Origin: Anaerolineales bacterium UBA2232
Lineage (GTDB): Bacteria; Chloroflexota; Anaerolineae; UBA2200
Length of the DNA stretch: 16,757 bases
Assembly: GCA_002348045.1 (NCBI GenBank)
Contig: DDYO01000258.1
Location: 15,564 to 32,320 of the forward strand
Direction: 5' to 3'
The position numbers and the translations under genes were made by a program. Numbering within the stretch: the first letter of the stretch is position 1; each line of letters begins with the position of its first letter. Below, piece after piece: positions 7,852 to 15,011 of this stretch. The notes beneath the pieces were generated by a model, which was given only the letters and a program-made list of their open reading frames with translations, did not search any database and had not been told where the DNA came from.

Positions 7852-8121
7852 CCGTCATGTCGCTCCTTTCTTCCATTCAGTCGGCACACAAGGTTGCCAG
7901 GCTCTCGGTGTCCGTAAGCATCAGCCCGCCATGAAGAACATGAATTGAATTTATCGCACGGGCACCATTGTCCACATCATCCATTCGATATATTTTTTCA
8001 TGCCAGTGTACGGTAACGTCCTCATAATTCAGATAGACGTTCTTCTCCTGCCTGGGCTTGGGTATGCTTGGGAACTTCATCCCCACGGCGACGTCCACCA
8101 ACAAAAGGGAGCGCGCGTAGC

Positions 8122-8242
8122 GCCAGCGACTGCACCGTGCCGTGGCTATACGATAGAGGTTTTCTCTCACACCTATGATGGATAACTCACTCGTCAGGTT
8201 GATAGAGTAAAAAATACACTGTATACACGATTCTTATTCTGT
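8122..8242 (+). repeat. Dispersed upstream repeat, copy 2
   Basis: This is the counterpart of 3185-3299, starting with the same GCCAGCGACTGC and ending with the same TTATTCTGT. It has a few small insertions between the blocks, and the ATAACTC-to-TTATTCTGT core (8182-8242) is best conserved. It ends 83 bases before the ATG at 8326, against 204 bases for copy 1, so it is not simply a core promoter at a fixed distance. Confidence 0.75.
8185..8208. promoter_or_regulatory. Imperfect palindrome inside repeat copy 2 (operator candidate)
   Basis: ACTC and GAGT outer arms with inner TC and GA at the same positions as in 3243-3266; 14 of 24 positions are symmetric. The substitutions relative to copy 1 fall mainly in non-symmetric positions or convert C to A next to the arms. 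Confidence 0.35.
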
Positions 8243-8325
8243 CATCCTGGCGTATCGTAGTAGTTATAAGAAGCTTGGACGGCTCGCTGTATTATGCGCA
8301 GGTTGCGAGCAAAGGACATCACATC

Positions 8326-8475
8326 ATGTTGTGGATGATCATTGGATTGCTGCTGGCTCTGTCGTTGCTCGGGTTATTCATTGGTCACGTCGGCGGGTGG
8401 CTGGTTTATCTGCTGCTTGTCATCGCGGTGATTGTCTTCGTCGTCAACCTGCTGAAAGGTCAGCGCGTTGTGTAG
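8326..8475 (+). CDS. lmo0937/DUF5670-type 49-residue membrane protein
   Basis: This is a very small inner-membrane protein: two hydrophobic helices (about residues 2-20 and 24-42) joined by a short HVGGW turn and followed by a basic tail (NLLKGQRVV). The pattern MLW-II-LLL-LWLLG---HVGG--L--LL-VA-IVF--NLL-G is characteristic of the lmo0937/DUF5670 family, found in many phyla and with no settled function. The ATG at 8326 is chosen because AAAGGA lies 9-10 bases upstream and the family begins with MLW; a start further upstream would add non-hydrophobic residues that the family lacks. The M48 protease gene follows after 51 bases on the same strand, which suggests co-transcription. Repeat copy 2 lies just upstream. 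Confidence 0.82.
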   Translation: MLWMIIGLLLALSLLGLFIGHVGGWLVYLLLVIAVIVFVVNLLKGQRVV

Positions 8476-8526
8476 AACAGTTGCGAAAGAGCGGCTGTAT
8501 TCAACCGTGTGAGAAGGTGGTTTTCT

Positions 8527-9324
8527 ATGAATACCGGACAGAGACACGCGATGCCGCGCTTCCTGCACTGGATGCTGCTCGGGGTGCTGATCGCCGTGTT
8601 ACCGTTTCTGCTGGGAAGCGGCGGCTGTTCCCCCCAATCGCTATTCGCCGTAGACGATTCGACGGAAATCGATATTGGGAAAGAAGCGGTGGCACAATTC
8701 GAGCAACAGCATCATGTCATCACCGGCACGGCAGAGGCTGATCGCGTGCTGCGTATCGGGCGGAAGATCGCCGCGGCCACCAACCGCACTAACTTGCCAT
8801 GGACGTTCAAGGTAATAGACGATCCGACAGTGAATGCTTTTTCGCTCCCGGGCGGGCCGGTCTACGTCAATTCGGGGTTGCTCAACCTCGGGATATCCGA
8901 TACCGAGCTGGCTGGCGTGCTGGGCCACGAGGCCGCGCATATTAATCAGCGCCACTCGGCCAAGGCCATCCAGCACGCGATGGAGATCGCACTGGTCTCC
9001 GACATTGCGCTACGGAATCAGAGCGACGCCACGCGTGCCGCGGTGAATATGGCACTGACGCTGGGAGTTGATCTCCCGCACTCGCGTAAAGACGAATACG
9101 AAGCTGACGCGATAGGCATCCGCATTGCCTACAACGCCGGCTATCCTGCCGACAGCATCGTTGCTTTCCTCAAGCGGCTGGATACGCTACCCGACCAGCC
9201 ACGAACGGTCGAATGGATGTCGGACCACCCCTCCACCATCGAGCGCATCCAGCGCACCGAGCGGATCGCGGCGGAAGTGAGCGTCCTACCCCGCCCCGTA
9301 CCCCTCATCTCCGCCCAACAATAA
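8527..9324 (+). CDS. M48-family zinc metalloprotease, membrane-anchored or lipoprotein
   Basis: This is an exported zinc endopeptidase of 265 residues, of the kind exemplified by BepA/LoiP, which act in envelope quality control. The zinc site is HEAAH at residues 134-138 (within LAGVLGHEAAHINQRHS). The downstream EYEAD motif (190-194) supplies the third ligand. NAFSLPGGPVYVNSGLL, a conserved M48 strand, precedes it. The N-terminus has a hydrophobic segment (~14-30) ending in GSGGCSPQ, so it could be a lipoprotein with Cys34, although the lipobox is not standard. There is no TPR domain like that of BepA. The ATG at 8527 has AAGGTGG 7 bases upstream; a GTG at 8509 in frame is the alternative start. 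It probably forms an operon with the 49-residue membrane protein. Substrate unknown. Confidence 0.88.
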   Translation: MNTGQRHAMPRFLHWMLLGVLIAVLPFLLGSGGCSPQSLFAVDDSTEIDIGKEAVAQFEQQHHVITGTAEADRVLRIGRKIAAATNRTNLPWTFKVIDDPTVNAFSLPGGPVYVNSGLLNLGISDTELAGVLGHEAAHINQRHSAKAIQHAMEIALVSDIALRNQSDATRAAVNMALTLGVDLPHSRKDEYEADAIGIRIAYNAGYPADSIVAFLKRLDTLPDQPRTVEWMSDHPSTIERIQRTERIAAEVSVLPRPVPLISAQQ

Positions 9325-9862
9325 TGGGACATCATCTAACACCTGCAGGATCGCCTTAACCTGTTCAGCTCCACCGATTGTGTCGGCCTGGACGAGAGAC
9401 CGGTAAGCGCGGCTAAAAAGCGGGCAGGCCATCGGTCCTTGTATACGGGCTCTGTTGTGGAGGGGGATCACTGGGCATACTGTGGGAACGCACGGGGCGG
9501 CTGCGCCGCAACCAAACACAAAATCTGCGTGCAGTGGCGAGAAATTGAGGGTTAATAATACATTGGAAAGCCTGCCGTCTATATTTATGCACCCCCCGGG
9601 TTTCACGCTGCATCATAACAATCTCACCGGTCCTTCGCGGGACAATCTGCCGACTGTCATCACCGGGTAACAATTATCAGTCCTCTATCGGATTACATTG
9701 AACACACTCTCTCTTTTGATAGATGAGATAATCTATCGATCGGATGATGGGTCATTGTTCCCCCCTGTGGTATGCTCATTGAGTTGGCCAAGGAATCAGA
9801 AACACACGGGTCGACCGACATCCATCGGGGTGAATTGGCTAATAAAGGGAGGATCTGGGAGT
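9325..9862. other. Gene-free interval between M48 protease and YtxH genes
   Basis: Several short open frames exist on both strands but none has a ribosome site, a recognisable family or convincing composition. A minus-strand frame over 9286-9606 overlaps the protease gene end and looks accidental. The last 200 bases are more AT-rich and carry the palindrome at 9718-9737. AGGGAGG at about 9846-9852 serves the YtxH gene. No terminator was found after the protease stop. Confidence 0.45.
9718..9737. promoter_or_regulatory. 20-bp palindrome upstream of the YtxH gene (operator candidate)
   Basis: GATAGAT and ATCTATC arms of 7 bp flank a 6-base centre; 16 of 20 positions are symmetric. A partial direct repeat of CTATCG-GGAT lies at about 9685-9692 and 9733-9744. 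It sits about 125 bases before the YtxH start. The distance and symmetry suit a dimeric regulator; the regulator is not known. Confidence 0.35.
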
Positions 9863-10105
9863 ATGCTTAAACAAAATTTCCTTATGGGTATTATTATCGG
9901 AGCCATCGGTGGCCTTATTCTCGGAGCAATTGGAGGCGCCGTGGCCGGAGTGTTGATGGCACCCCAATCCGGTAAAAAAACCCGCACAGCACTGCGCGAG
10001 CAGGTGGATGAACTTGGCGAGACCATCAAGGATAAAAGCCAGGACATTCTCAAAGCAGGAAAGCGTCAAGTCAGCATGGTGTTGCAGGGACGCGAAGCGG
10101 TATAG
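9863..10105 (+). CDS. YtxH-domain glycine-zipper protein
   Basis: This is an 80-residue, membrane-associated protein. An N-terminal hydrophobic segment with GxxxG spacing (MGIIIGAIGGLILGAIGGAV, residues 8-27) runs into VAGVLMAPQSGKKTRTALR, the YtxH signature with its conserved AP-SGKKTR. A charged amphipathic helix (REQVDELGETIKDKSQDIL) follows. Members often accompany general-stress genes, but their biochemical role is not established. The ATG at 9863 is chosen because the family starts just before the hydrophobic helix and AGGGAGG lies 10 bases upstream; an earlier in-frame start at 9698 would add a 55-residue polar stretch unlike the family. It is transcribed toward the outer-membrane protein gene, with a strong hairpin between them. 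Confidence 0.85.
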   Translation: MLKQNFLMGIIIGAIGGLILGAIGGAVAGVLMAPQSGKKTRTALREQVDELGETIKDKSQDILKAGKRQVSMVLQGREAV

Positions 10106-10148
10106 CATACCCGCTGCAAGTGGTGTTTGTTGACCATCGTAAAATAGA

Positions 10149-10180
10149 CCGGTCCGAAGCAAATATCTGCTTCGGACCGG
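10149..10180 (-). terminator. Perfect 13-bp hairpin between convergent genes, likely terminator
   Basis: CCGGTCCGAAGCA (10149-10161) pairs exactly with TGCTTCGGACCGG (10168-10180) around a 6-base loop. On the minus strand it is followed by TCTATTTTAC, so it best fits termination of the outer-membrane protein transcript. The plus-strand side lacks a T-run, but the stem is strong enough to affect YtxH transcripts too. Confidence 0.75.
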
Positions 10181-10190
10181 CCACTTGATT

Positions 10191-10208
10191 GCCGCTTTGC
10201 CAAGCGGC
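10191..10208 (-). terminator. Second small hairpin next to the outer-membrane protein stop codon
   Basis: GCCGCTT and AAGCGGC (7 bp, 4-base loop) start 1 base after the stop codon at 10210-10212 on the minus strand. It is followed at once by the larger hairpin, so the transcript would end in two stems in series. Confidence 0.45.
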
Positions 10209-10209
10209 A

Positions 10210-10911
10210 TCAACGTCCTTGCGTGAAGGTATATTGGGCGCCGACAAAGAGGCGAGCATCCCCGGTCGCTCCGAAGCCGGTGGCGTTTGACAAACCGACC
10301 TGCCCGGACAATGCCGGGGTGAGTTGCTGTCTGAGTACCACGGAAACGAGCGGCTCTTCGAAGAGATTGCCGTCCTTGAGCTGATATTCCGCGGCGATTT
10401 CCGTCCGGTTGCCCAGTGCGTATTGCGCGCCGATGAACGGCCGCAGCGTGTCATCATCCTCCACCTTGACGAAGTGCACCCCGAGCGTCCCCAGCAGTCT
10501 GTTGCCCGACTCGGTGTGCAGGTTGAATGACTGCGTGGCCACCAGGTACAGATCCAGCGCGGTCTCGTCATTTTCGGCGAGGGTGAGTGATCCGCCGCCT
10601 GCCAGATTGAACCAGGCCGGGTCGTCGGTAAAACGATATTTCGCGCTGACGCTGACGCCATCCACAATGCCGGAGGAGAGCGATGCGCCGATCTCGACCT
10701 TTTCGTTCAGCCCGTAGAGCACGCGGACTTTTACCGTGTTTTCGTCATTGAACAGCAGGTCAGCGGCGCCGACAAAGCTGCCGCTGTCGGCGGTGTATGC
10801 ATTCGGCAGCGCAACGATTCCCGTCTCAGCGTTGAGCGTAGGATACGCCATCGCGATGCTCCCAAAGGTGAGCAATGCGGCGATGATCGCAGGGGTATAC
10901 AGACTTTTCAT
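10210..10911 (-). CDS. Small outer-membrane beta-barrel protein (porin-like)
   Basis: This is an exported 233-residue protein predicted to fold as a beta-barrel in the outer membrane. The signal peptide is MKSLYTPAIIAALLTFGSIA followed by MA and a likely cut before YPTLNAETG. The mature part alternates polar and hydrophobic residues in strands with tight turns (VKVRVLYGLNEKVEIGASL, SAKYRFTDDPAWFNLAGGG, PFIGAQYALGNRTEIAAEYQ). It ends in FVGAQYTFTQGR, close to the aromatic-ended last strand of barrel proteins but with a short extra tail. The start at 10911 is preferred because AAGGA lies 6-7 bases upstream and it gives a canonical signal peptide; an in-frame start at 10959 would put a charged stretch before the signal. 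A good promoter lies at 11006-11033 and two hairpins follow the gene, so it is probably monocistronic. Cargo unknown. Confidence 0.8.
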   Translation of the reverse strand: MKSLYTPAIIAALLTFGSIAMAYPTLNAETGIVALPNAYTADSGSFVGAADLLFNDENTVKVRVLYGLNEKVEIGASLSSGIVDGVSVSAKYRFTDDPAWFNLAGGGSLTLAENDETALDLYLVATQSFNLHTESGNRLLGTLGVHFVKVEDDDTLRPFIGAQYALGNRTEIAAEYQLKDGNLFEEPLVSVVLRQQLTPALSGQVGLSNATGFGATGDARLFVGAQYTFTQGR

Positions 10912-11005
10912 CAGATTTCCTTTTCCCGGCAGTGCGGTTTCCGTTTTTGCCCGCACCATCCGATTCCAGCCGATCCCTTCTTAGGTTGAGGCTGGACTGA
11001 TGACT

Positions 11006-11033
11006 ATCATAGCATGCCATCCCTATGGTGCAA
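11006..11033 (-). promoter_or_regulatory. Sigma-70-type promoter of the outer-membrane protein gene
   Basis: On the minus strand TTGCAC (11028-11033) and TATGAT (11006-11011) are separated by 16 bp, close to consensus. The expected start at about 10999 gives an ~88-base leader. A 22-bp imperfect palindrome with CAATCA/TGATTG arms (11031-11052, 16 of 22 symmetric) overlaps the -35 box and could be a regulator site. Confidence 0.6.
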
Positions 11034-11144
11034 TCACCTGTTCGGTTGATTGCGGGCTCTATCAAACGGTTGAGAAAGGGGTCTGTCGAAGAGGAAGCGG
11101 CCGGTGCGGGGGGCCGGGAAAAGGAAGAGGCGGAATGCTGGCAA

Positions 11145-11774
11145 TTATTCCAGCCGTATAATGCCGCGTTTCAGCGCGATGGTGACCGCCTGGGTGCGGT
11201 CGGTCGCATCCAGCTTGCGCAGGATGGCGACGACGTGTGTTTTCACCGTGCCTTCGGCGATGGACAACCTGTCGGCGATCTCCTTATTGGCGTGGCCGTC
11301 ACCCATCAGCTTCAACACCTCCAGCTCGCGCGGCGACAGCGCCAGCGTCGTCATACGGTCAGCGAGTTTAGCGGCGATGGCCGGGGGAATGATCTTCTGC
11401 CCATCGGCCACGGCGCGAATGCAGGCCAGCAGCTCGTTGCGCGGGGTATCTTTCAGCAGATAAGCCCGCGCCCCCGCCCGTAAGCCGCGAAAAATATTTT
11501 CATCATCATCAAAGGTAGTCAGCACGATGATCCGAGCGGCCGGTATTTGCAACCGGATGGCGGTAATGGCATCCACGCCGTCCATCTCCGGCATGCGCAG
11601 GTCCATCAGGGTGACATCGGGCAAGTACTGGAGATACTGCTCTATGGCTTCCCGCCCGTTGCTGGCGGTGGCGACGACCGTCATATCCGTGCTGGAATTG
11701 ATTAGCGCCGCCAGTCCTTCGCGCACCACCGGGTGATCATCCACGATGAGCATTTTCAGCCGTCTTGTCGTCAT
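11145..11774 (-). CDS. NarL/LuxR-type response regulator
   Basis: This is a DNA-binding response regulator of 209 residues, the likely output of the adjoining cassette. The receiver domain (~6-122) has acidic residues D12/D13, the phosphoacceptor Asp58 in LMDLRMPEMDG, the Thr of VLTTFDD and Lys in YLLKDTP. The LuxR-type helix-turn-helix (~146-209) begins LSPRELEVLKLMGDGHANKE and includes the recognition helix around EGTVKTHV. Its ATG overlaps the stop of the upstream kinase gene by 4 bases (ATGA, 11771-11774), with AGGG a few bases before it, so translation is probably coupled. HisKA_3 kinases, such as the one encoded just upstream, typically phosphorylate NarL-type regulators, which makes this pair a very likely cognate set. 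Target promoters are not known. Confidence 0.92.
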   Translation of the reverse strand: MTTRRLKMLIVDDHPVVREGLAALINSSTDMTVVATASNGREAIEQYLQYLPDVTLMDLRMPEMDGVDAITAIRLQIPAARIIVLTTFDDDENIFRGLRAGARAYLLKDTPRNELLACIRAVADGQKIIPPAIAAKLADRMTTLALSPRELEVLKLMGDGHANKEIADRLSIAEGTVKTHVVAILRKLDATDRTQAVTIALKRGIIRLE

Positions 11775-12928
11775 CGTTCGTTCCCTACCCTTTCAATATC
11801 GCGAGGCGCCAGCACCACCACACGGGTGCCTTGCCCGGGATGACTGGTGAGCGTCAGCTCTCCGCCCATGTTCGCCACGCGTTCCTTCATGATGCGCAGG
11901 CCGAAGCTGTTGCTTCGCGTGCATTGGGAAGGATCGAAGCCTTCCCCATCGTCCTCCACGCGCAGTTCCAGCCCTTCCGCTCCGAAGATCAACGAGGCAC
12001 GGATCTGGCGCGCGCATGCATGTTTCAGTGCATTATTGATCGCCTCCTGGCACAGGCGCAGCAGGTCATGTTCCATGTCGGGCGAGAGCGGATACGGTAC
12101 CCCCTGGTGGGAAAAGGTAATCTCGATGGATGAATTACTGTGGATTGTTCTGATCAGCGTTTTGAGCGCGGTAACCAGATCGTCCTTTTCCAACGCCAGT
12201 GGGCGAAGCGCCATCACGGAACGGCGCGCTTCGGTCAGGCTGTCGCGCGCCAGCGTCCGCGCCTGCAGGATACGGGCGTGCGCCGCGCCGTGGTCCTGCT
12301 CCAGCAGGTAATCCGCGGTTTCCAGATGAATGATGATGCCGGTCAGTCCCTGCGCCAGGGTGTCGTGGATTTCACCCGCGATCCGCGTCCGTTCCGCCAT
12401 CACGGCGGTGAGTTGCTGCGCTTCGGCGCGAATGCGTTCGGACATCTCACACTGCAGCGCCTCGTTGGCTTCTGCCAGTTCGGCGGTGCGTTCGCGCACC
12501 CGGACTTCCAACTCGTCGTGCAGTTGCTTGAGCGCGTCTTCCATCTGCTTGCGTTCGATGGCATACCGGATGGCCCGGGCGACCTGATGCCCATCGGCAC
12601 GCCCCTTGACCAGGTAATCCTGGATACCGAAGCGGACGGCCTCCAGCCCGATCTCTTCATTGACGTCGCCGGTCAGCACGACGATGGGGAGGTGGGGGGC
12701 CGCACTGCGCGCGCGGTGGTAAGTCTCCGCCCCGGTGCTGTCCGGCAACGACAGGTCCAGCAGCAGCGCGTCGAAGGCCTCCTGCTGCAGGCATGTCAAC
12801 GCTGCTTCCAGGCACTCCACGCCGGTGATGGCCAGCGGCATGCCGGTTTGTTGCAGGATTTCCTGCAAGAGATCGGCATCGGAAGGCGTGTCTTCCACCA
12901 GCAAAATCTTTACCACGTCGGATTGCAT
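11771..12928 (-). CDS. REC-HisKA_3-HATPase histidine kinase (receiver-controlled, NarX/DesK-type core)
   Basis: This is a soluble kinase of 385 residues. The N-terminal receiver (~5-122) has E12/D13, Asp58 in LLLDLSLPDS, VVLTGD and Lys108 in YLVKGRAD. A coiled coil (~125-175) leads to the HisKA_3 dimerisation helix with His188 in IAGEIHDTLAQGL. The ATPase domain shows an N-box (QEAINNALKHA), a G-box (DDGEGFD) and SFGLRIMKERVANMGG. There is no membrane segment, so the signal probably enters through phosphorylation of the receiver, for example by the kinase or receiver encoded upstream. The ATG at 12928 is chosen because AGGAG lies 8 bases upstream. An in-frame ATG at 12952, which would overlap the preceding stop as ATGA like the other junctions, is a serious alternative that adds 8 residues. 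It overlaps the NarL-type regulator gene by 4 bases. Confidence 0.92.
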   Translation of the reverse strand: MQSDVVKILLVEDTPSDADLLQEILQQTGMPLAITGVECLEAALTCLQQEAFDALLLDLSLPDSTGAETYHRARSAAPHLPIVVLTGDVNEEIGLEAVRFGIQDYLVKGRADGHQVARAIRYAIERKQMEDALKQLHDELEVRVRERTAELAEANEALQCEMSERIRAEAQQLTAVMAERTRIAGEIHDTLAQGLTGIIIHLETADYLLEQDHGAAHARILQARTLARDSLTEARRSVMALRPLALEKDDLVTALKTLIRTIHSNSSIEITFSHQGVPYPLSPDMEHDLLRLCQEAINNALKHACARQIRASLIFGAEGLELRVEDDGEGFDPSQCTRSNSFGLRIMKERVANMGGELTLTSHPGQGTRVVVLAPRDIERVGNER

Positions 12929-12948
12929 GACGGTGTCTCCTGATGCCT

Positions 12949-13404
12949 TCATTGCTGCGGCGGCAGCGTAACGATGCTGAGCCAGAAGTTCTCAATGACT
13001 TTGATGACTTCCAGAAATTGCTTGAAATCCACCGGTTTGGTGATATAGCAGTTGGCATGGAGTGCATACGCCCCCAGCACATCCCGCTCGGCAGCGGAGG
13101 TGGTCAACACGACCACGGGAATCGTTTTCAGGTCGGCATCCGCCTTCAACTCGGCCAGCACCTCACGCCCATCCTTGCGTGGAAGGTTCAAATCCAGCAG
13201 GATCAAATCCGGGCGCGGGGCATCAGCGAACTTCCCCTGGCAACGCAGGAATTCCATCGCCTCTACCCCGTCTTCGACCATGCTCAGGTGATTGCATATT
13301 TTACCGTTCGCCAGTGCCTCCACCGTCAGTTCGGTATCGCTGGGGCTGTCTTCCACCAGCAGGATTTCGATGGGTTGGCCACTATATGTGTTCTGGGTCA
13401 TCAT
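12949..13404 (-). CDS. Stand-alone receiver protein, Rcp1-type response regulator
   Basis: This is a single-domain response regulator of 151 residues with no output domain. The sequence [20 protein letters not shown], the [11 protein letters not shown] loop, Asp71 in [19 protein letters not shown] and YITKPVDF are typical of the Rcp1 group, which cyanobacterial phytochrome kinases phosphorylate and which is often encoded next to GAF/PAS kinases of the SHDLQEPLR type. That is exactly the gene upstream here. Its ATG (13404) overlaps that kinase's stop by 4 bases and has AAAGGA upstream; its own stop is the TGA of an ATGA at 12949-12952. It probably shuttles phosphate between the two kinases or to the receiver of the next one; this is inference. 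A Cys pair (37 and 55) is present but not in a known motif. Confidence 0.92.
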   Translation of the reverse strand: MMTQNTYSGQPIEILLVEDSPSDTELTVEALANGKICNHLSMVEDGVEAMEFLRCQGKFADAPRPDLILLDLNLPRKDGREVLAELKADADLKTIPVVVLTTSAAERDVLGAYALHANCYITKPVDFKQFLEVIKVIENFWLSIVTLPPQQ

Positions 13405-15011
13405 GGTGTTCCTTTACTGGGTAGGGTGAAAGAGAACGTAGATCCCTCACCCGGCTGTGATGCGACGCGGATCATGCCGCCATGACGTTCGATGATCTTC
13501 TTGCAAATCGCCAACCCGATACCGGTGCCGGGATATTGCGTGCGCGCGTGCAGGCGTTGAAAGATCAGAAAGATGCGTGCAAAATATTGCGGCTCGATGC
13601 CGATACCGTTGTCGCGCACCGAAAACAACCATCCGCCGGCCTGCTTTTCTGCGTTGACATGAATCTCCGGCGTGCGCTCTCCGCGGAACTTGATGGCATT
13701 ACCAATCAGGTTCTGGAAGAGTTGCACCAGTTGGCCGGCGTCCGCATTGAGCACGGGCAGCGGATCGTGGGTGATCTGCGCGCCGGTCTCTCGCATGCTG
13801 ACACTCAGACTTTGGATGGCCTGACTGAGCACGGTCTGCAGGTCGACCCGGGTGAACGCCTTGCCCTGGGTGCCCACGCGCGATATTGCCAGCAGGTCGG
13901 TGATGAGCCGCTGCATGCGCTTGGCGCCCTGGATGGCGCCGTCGATATGCTGCAAGGCTTTGGTGTCCAATTGGTCGTGCATGCGCTCTTCGATCAGCGA
14001 CACATACCCGGAAACCGCGCGCAAGGGTTCCTGCAGGTCGTGCGAGGCCACGGAGGCGAACTGCTCCAGTTCCTGGTTGGAACGGGACAGTTCCTCGGCA
14101 ACGTGGCTCAGCGCCTGTTCCGCCTGTTTGCGCTTGGTAATATCCTGGCTGAAAGTCGCGATGCGCTTGACCTGATCCCCTTCGAAAATGGGACAAAAAT
14201 TGTGATCGAAAATGATGCCGTTTTGCTCATCCTCAAAGCGGACGGAGTGTCCCGTGCTGACAACGTCCCGCATACGCGCCTGGCGCGACTCGACAAGTTG
14301 GGCAGGGACAAATTCCGAGAAATGATGCCCGACCACTTCACTCGGGATGCGCCCCAACCGGCCGGCCGCCACCGTATTCGCCGCCAGTATTGTGCCATCC
14401 GCGGCAAACAGGGTGATGGACTCATGCGCGGCGTCCAGGATGGCGCGGAGATTGTCTTCGCTTTCACGGCGCGCCTGTTGCGCCTGAATCCGCGCGATGG
14501 CGATCGCCACCTGGTCGGCCACCGTCTTCATTAACGCCACTTCGTCCGGCGTGAACCGTGTCCGGGTGATGGTGCCGAATGACAGCGTGCCAAGGAGGCG
14601 TTCGCCCGCCAGCAGCGGGTAGCAGGCATACGCCTGCATGCCATAGGACTTCACCAGAGCGGTTCGCGGGTCGGTGGCGTGTTGAATGTCTTCGGCGACG
14701 ATGCGACACCCATCGCAGGCGACACAACCGCAGACGGCCACACCGGCGCCGAACCTGGCGATCTTCTGCATTTCGTCAGCCGAAATACCAGCATAGGCGT
14801 TCAGAGACAACCGGTCGGTTGACGGATCGACGATGTAATTGAAAAACGCCTGGCAATCAAGGTGGGCGATCACGGCAGTGCACAACTCGTTGACCAGCGC
14901 TTGCGGATTATCGGTCACCAGCAAGTGCGCCGCCACGTCGGACAACAGCTTGAACCGCTCGTTGCCAGTCCGCAATGCCTCTTCAGTCTGTTTGGGTTCA
15001 GTGATATGCAC
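13401..15011 (-). CDS. GAF-PAS-HisKA-HATPase sensor histidine kinase
   Basis: This is a cytoplasmic sensor kinase of 536 residues without membrane segments. It has a GAF domain (~20-180), a PAS domain (~186-298, ending [12 protein letters not shown]), a coiled coil, HisKA with His324 in [15 protein letters not shown] and an ATPase domain with [19 protein letters not shown], and [18 protein letters not shown]. The SHDLQEPLR signature is the phytochrome-like class that pairs with Rcp1-type receivers, and such a receiver gene follows with a 4-base overlap. The GAF domain lacks an obvious bilin-binding motif but contains Cys94, Cys96, Cys99 and Cys102. The only usable start is GTG at 15011, with a poor ribosome site. 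Residues 2-13 ([12 protein letters not shown]) look like the end of a lost PAS domain (DITERKQ-EEAL), and an in-frame TAG lies at 15027-15029, so the protein is probably N-terminally shortened compared with its ancestor. Confidence 0.9.
   Translation of the reverse strand: MHITEPKQTEEALRTGNERFKLLSDVAAHLLVTDNPQALVNELCTAVIAHLDCQAFFNYIVDPSTDRLSLNAYAGISADEMQKIARFGAGVAVCGCVACDGCRIVAEDIQHATDPRTALVKSYGMQAYACYPLLAGERLLGTLSFGTITRTRFTPDEVALMKTVADQVAIAIARIQAQQARRESEDNLRAILDAAHESITLFAADGTILAANTVAAGRLGRIPSEVVGHHFSEFVPAQLVESRQARMRDVVSTGHSVRFEDEQNGIIFDHNFCPIFEGDQVKRIATFSQDITKRKQAEQALSHVAEELSRSNQELEQFASVASHDLQEPLRAVSGYVSLIEERMHDQLDTKALQHIDGAIQGAKRMQRLITDLLAISRVGTQGKAFTRVDLQTVLSQAIQSLSVSMRETGAQITHDPLPVLNADAGQLVQLFQNLIGNAIKFRGERTPEIHVNAEKQAGGWLFSVRDNGIGIEPQYFARIFLIFQRLHARTQYPGTGIGLAICKKIIERHGGMIRVASQPGEGSTFSFTLPSKGTP

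Larger units (their letters stand above)
7852..8325. other. Gene-free interval between divergent propeller and mini membrane protein genes
   Basis: This 474-base interval lies between divergently transcribed genes and should contain promoters for both. It holds repeat copy 2 (8122-8242). An open frame on the minus strand (7877-8170) would start with GTG inside the repeat, has no ribosome site and no counterpart in copy 1, so it is not called as a gene. TTATAA at about 8266 is a possible -10 box for the plus-strand gene, but no well-spaced -35 box is evident. Confidence 0.5.

Noticed and set aside
7877..8170. 97-residue minus-strand open frame upstream of the propeller gene
   Set aside because: GTG start inside the dispersed repeat, no ribosome site, no known family, and the matching strand of copy 1 is closed by stops. 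A decayed gene remains possible but cannot be supported.
9286..9673. Two minus-strand and one plus-strand open frames after the M48 gene
   Set aside because: They overlap one another or the protease gene end, show no family signature and no ribosome site.
9698..9862. N-terminal extension of the YtxH protein by 55 residues
   Set aside because: The extension is polar and unlike the family, which begins just before the hydrophobic helix; the ATG at 9863 has a ribosome site.
10912..10959. Longer start for the outer-membrane protein (16 extra residues)
   Set aside because: It would place charged residues before a canonical signal peptide; AAGGA lies correctly for the start at 10911.
12140..12943. 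267-residue plus-strand frame antisense to the REC-HisKA_3 kinase
   Set aside because: Long antisense frame of the kind produced by GC-rich coding DNA; the opposite strand has unmistakable kinase motifs over the whole length.
13482..14534. 350-residue plus-strand frame antisense to the GAF-PAS kinase
   Set aside because: No recognisable motif; the minus strand encodes continuous PAS, HisKA and ATPase domains here.
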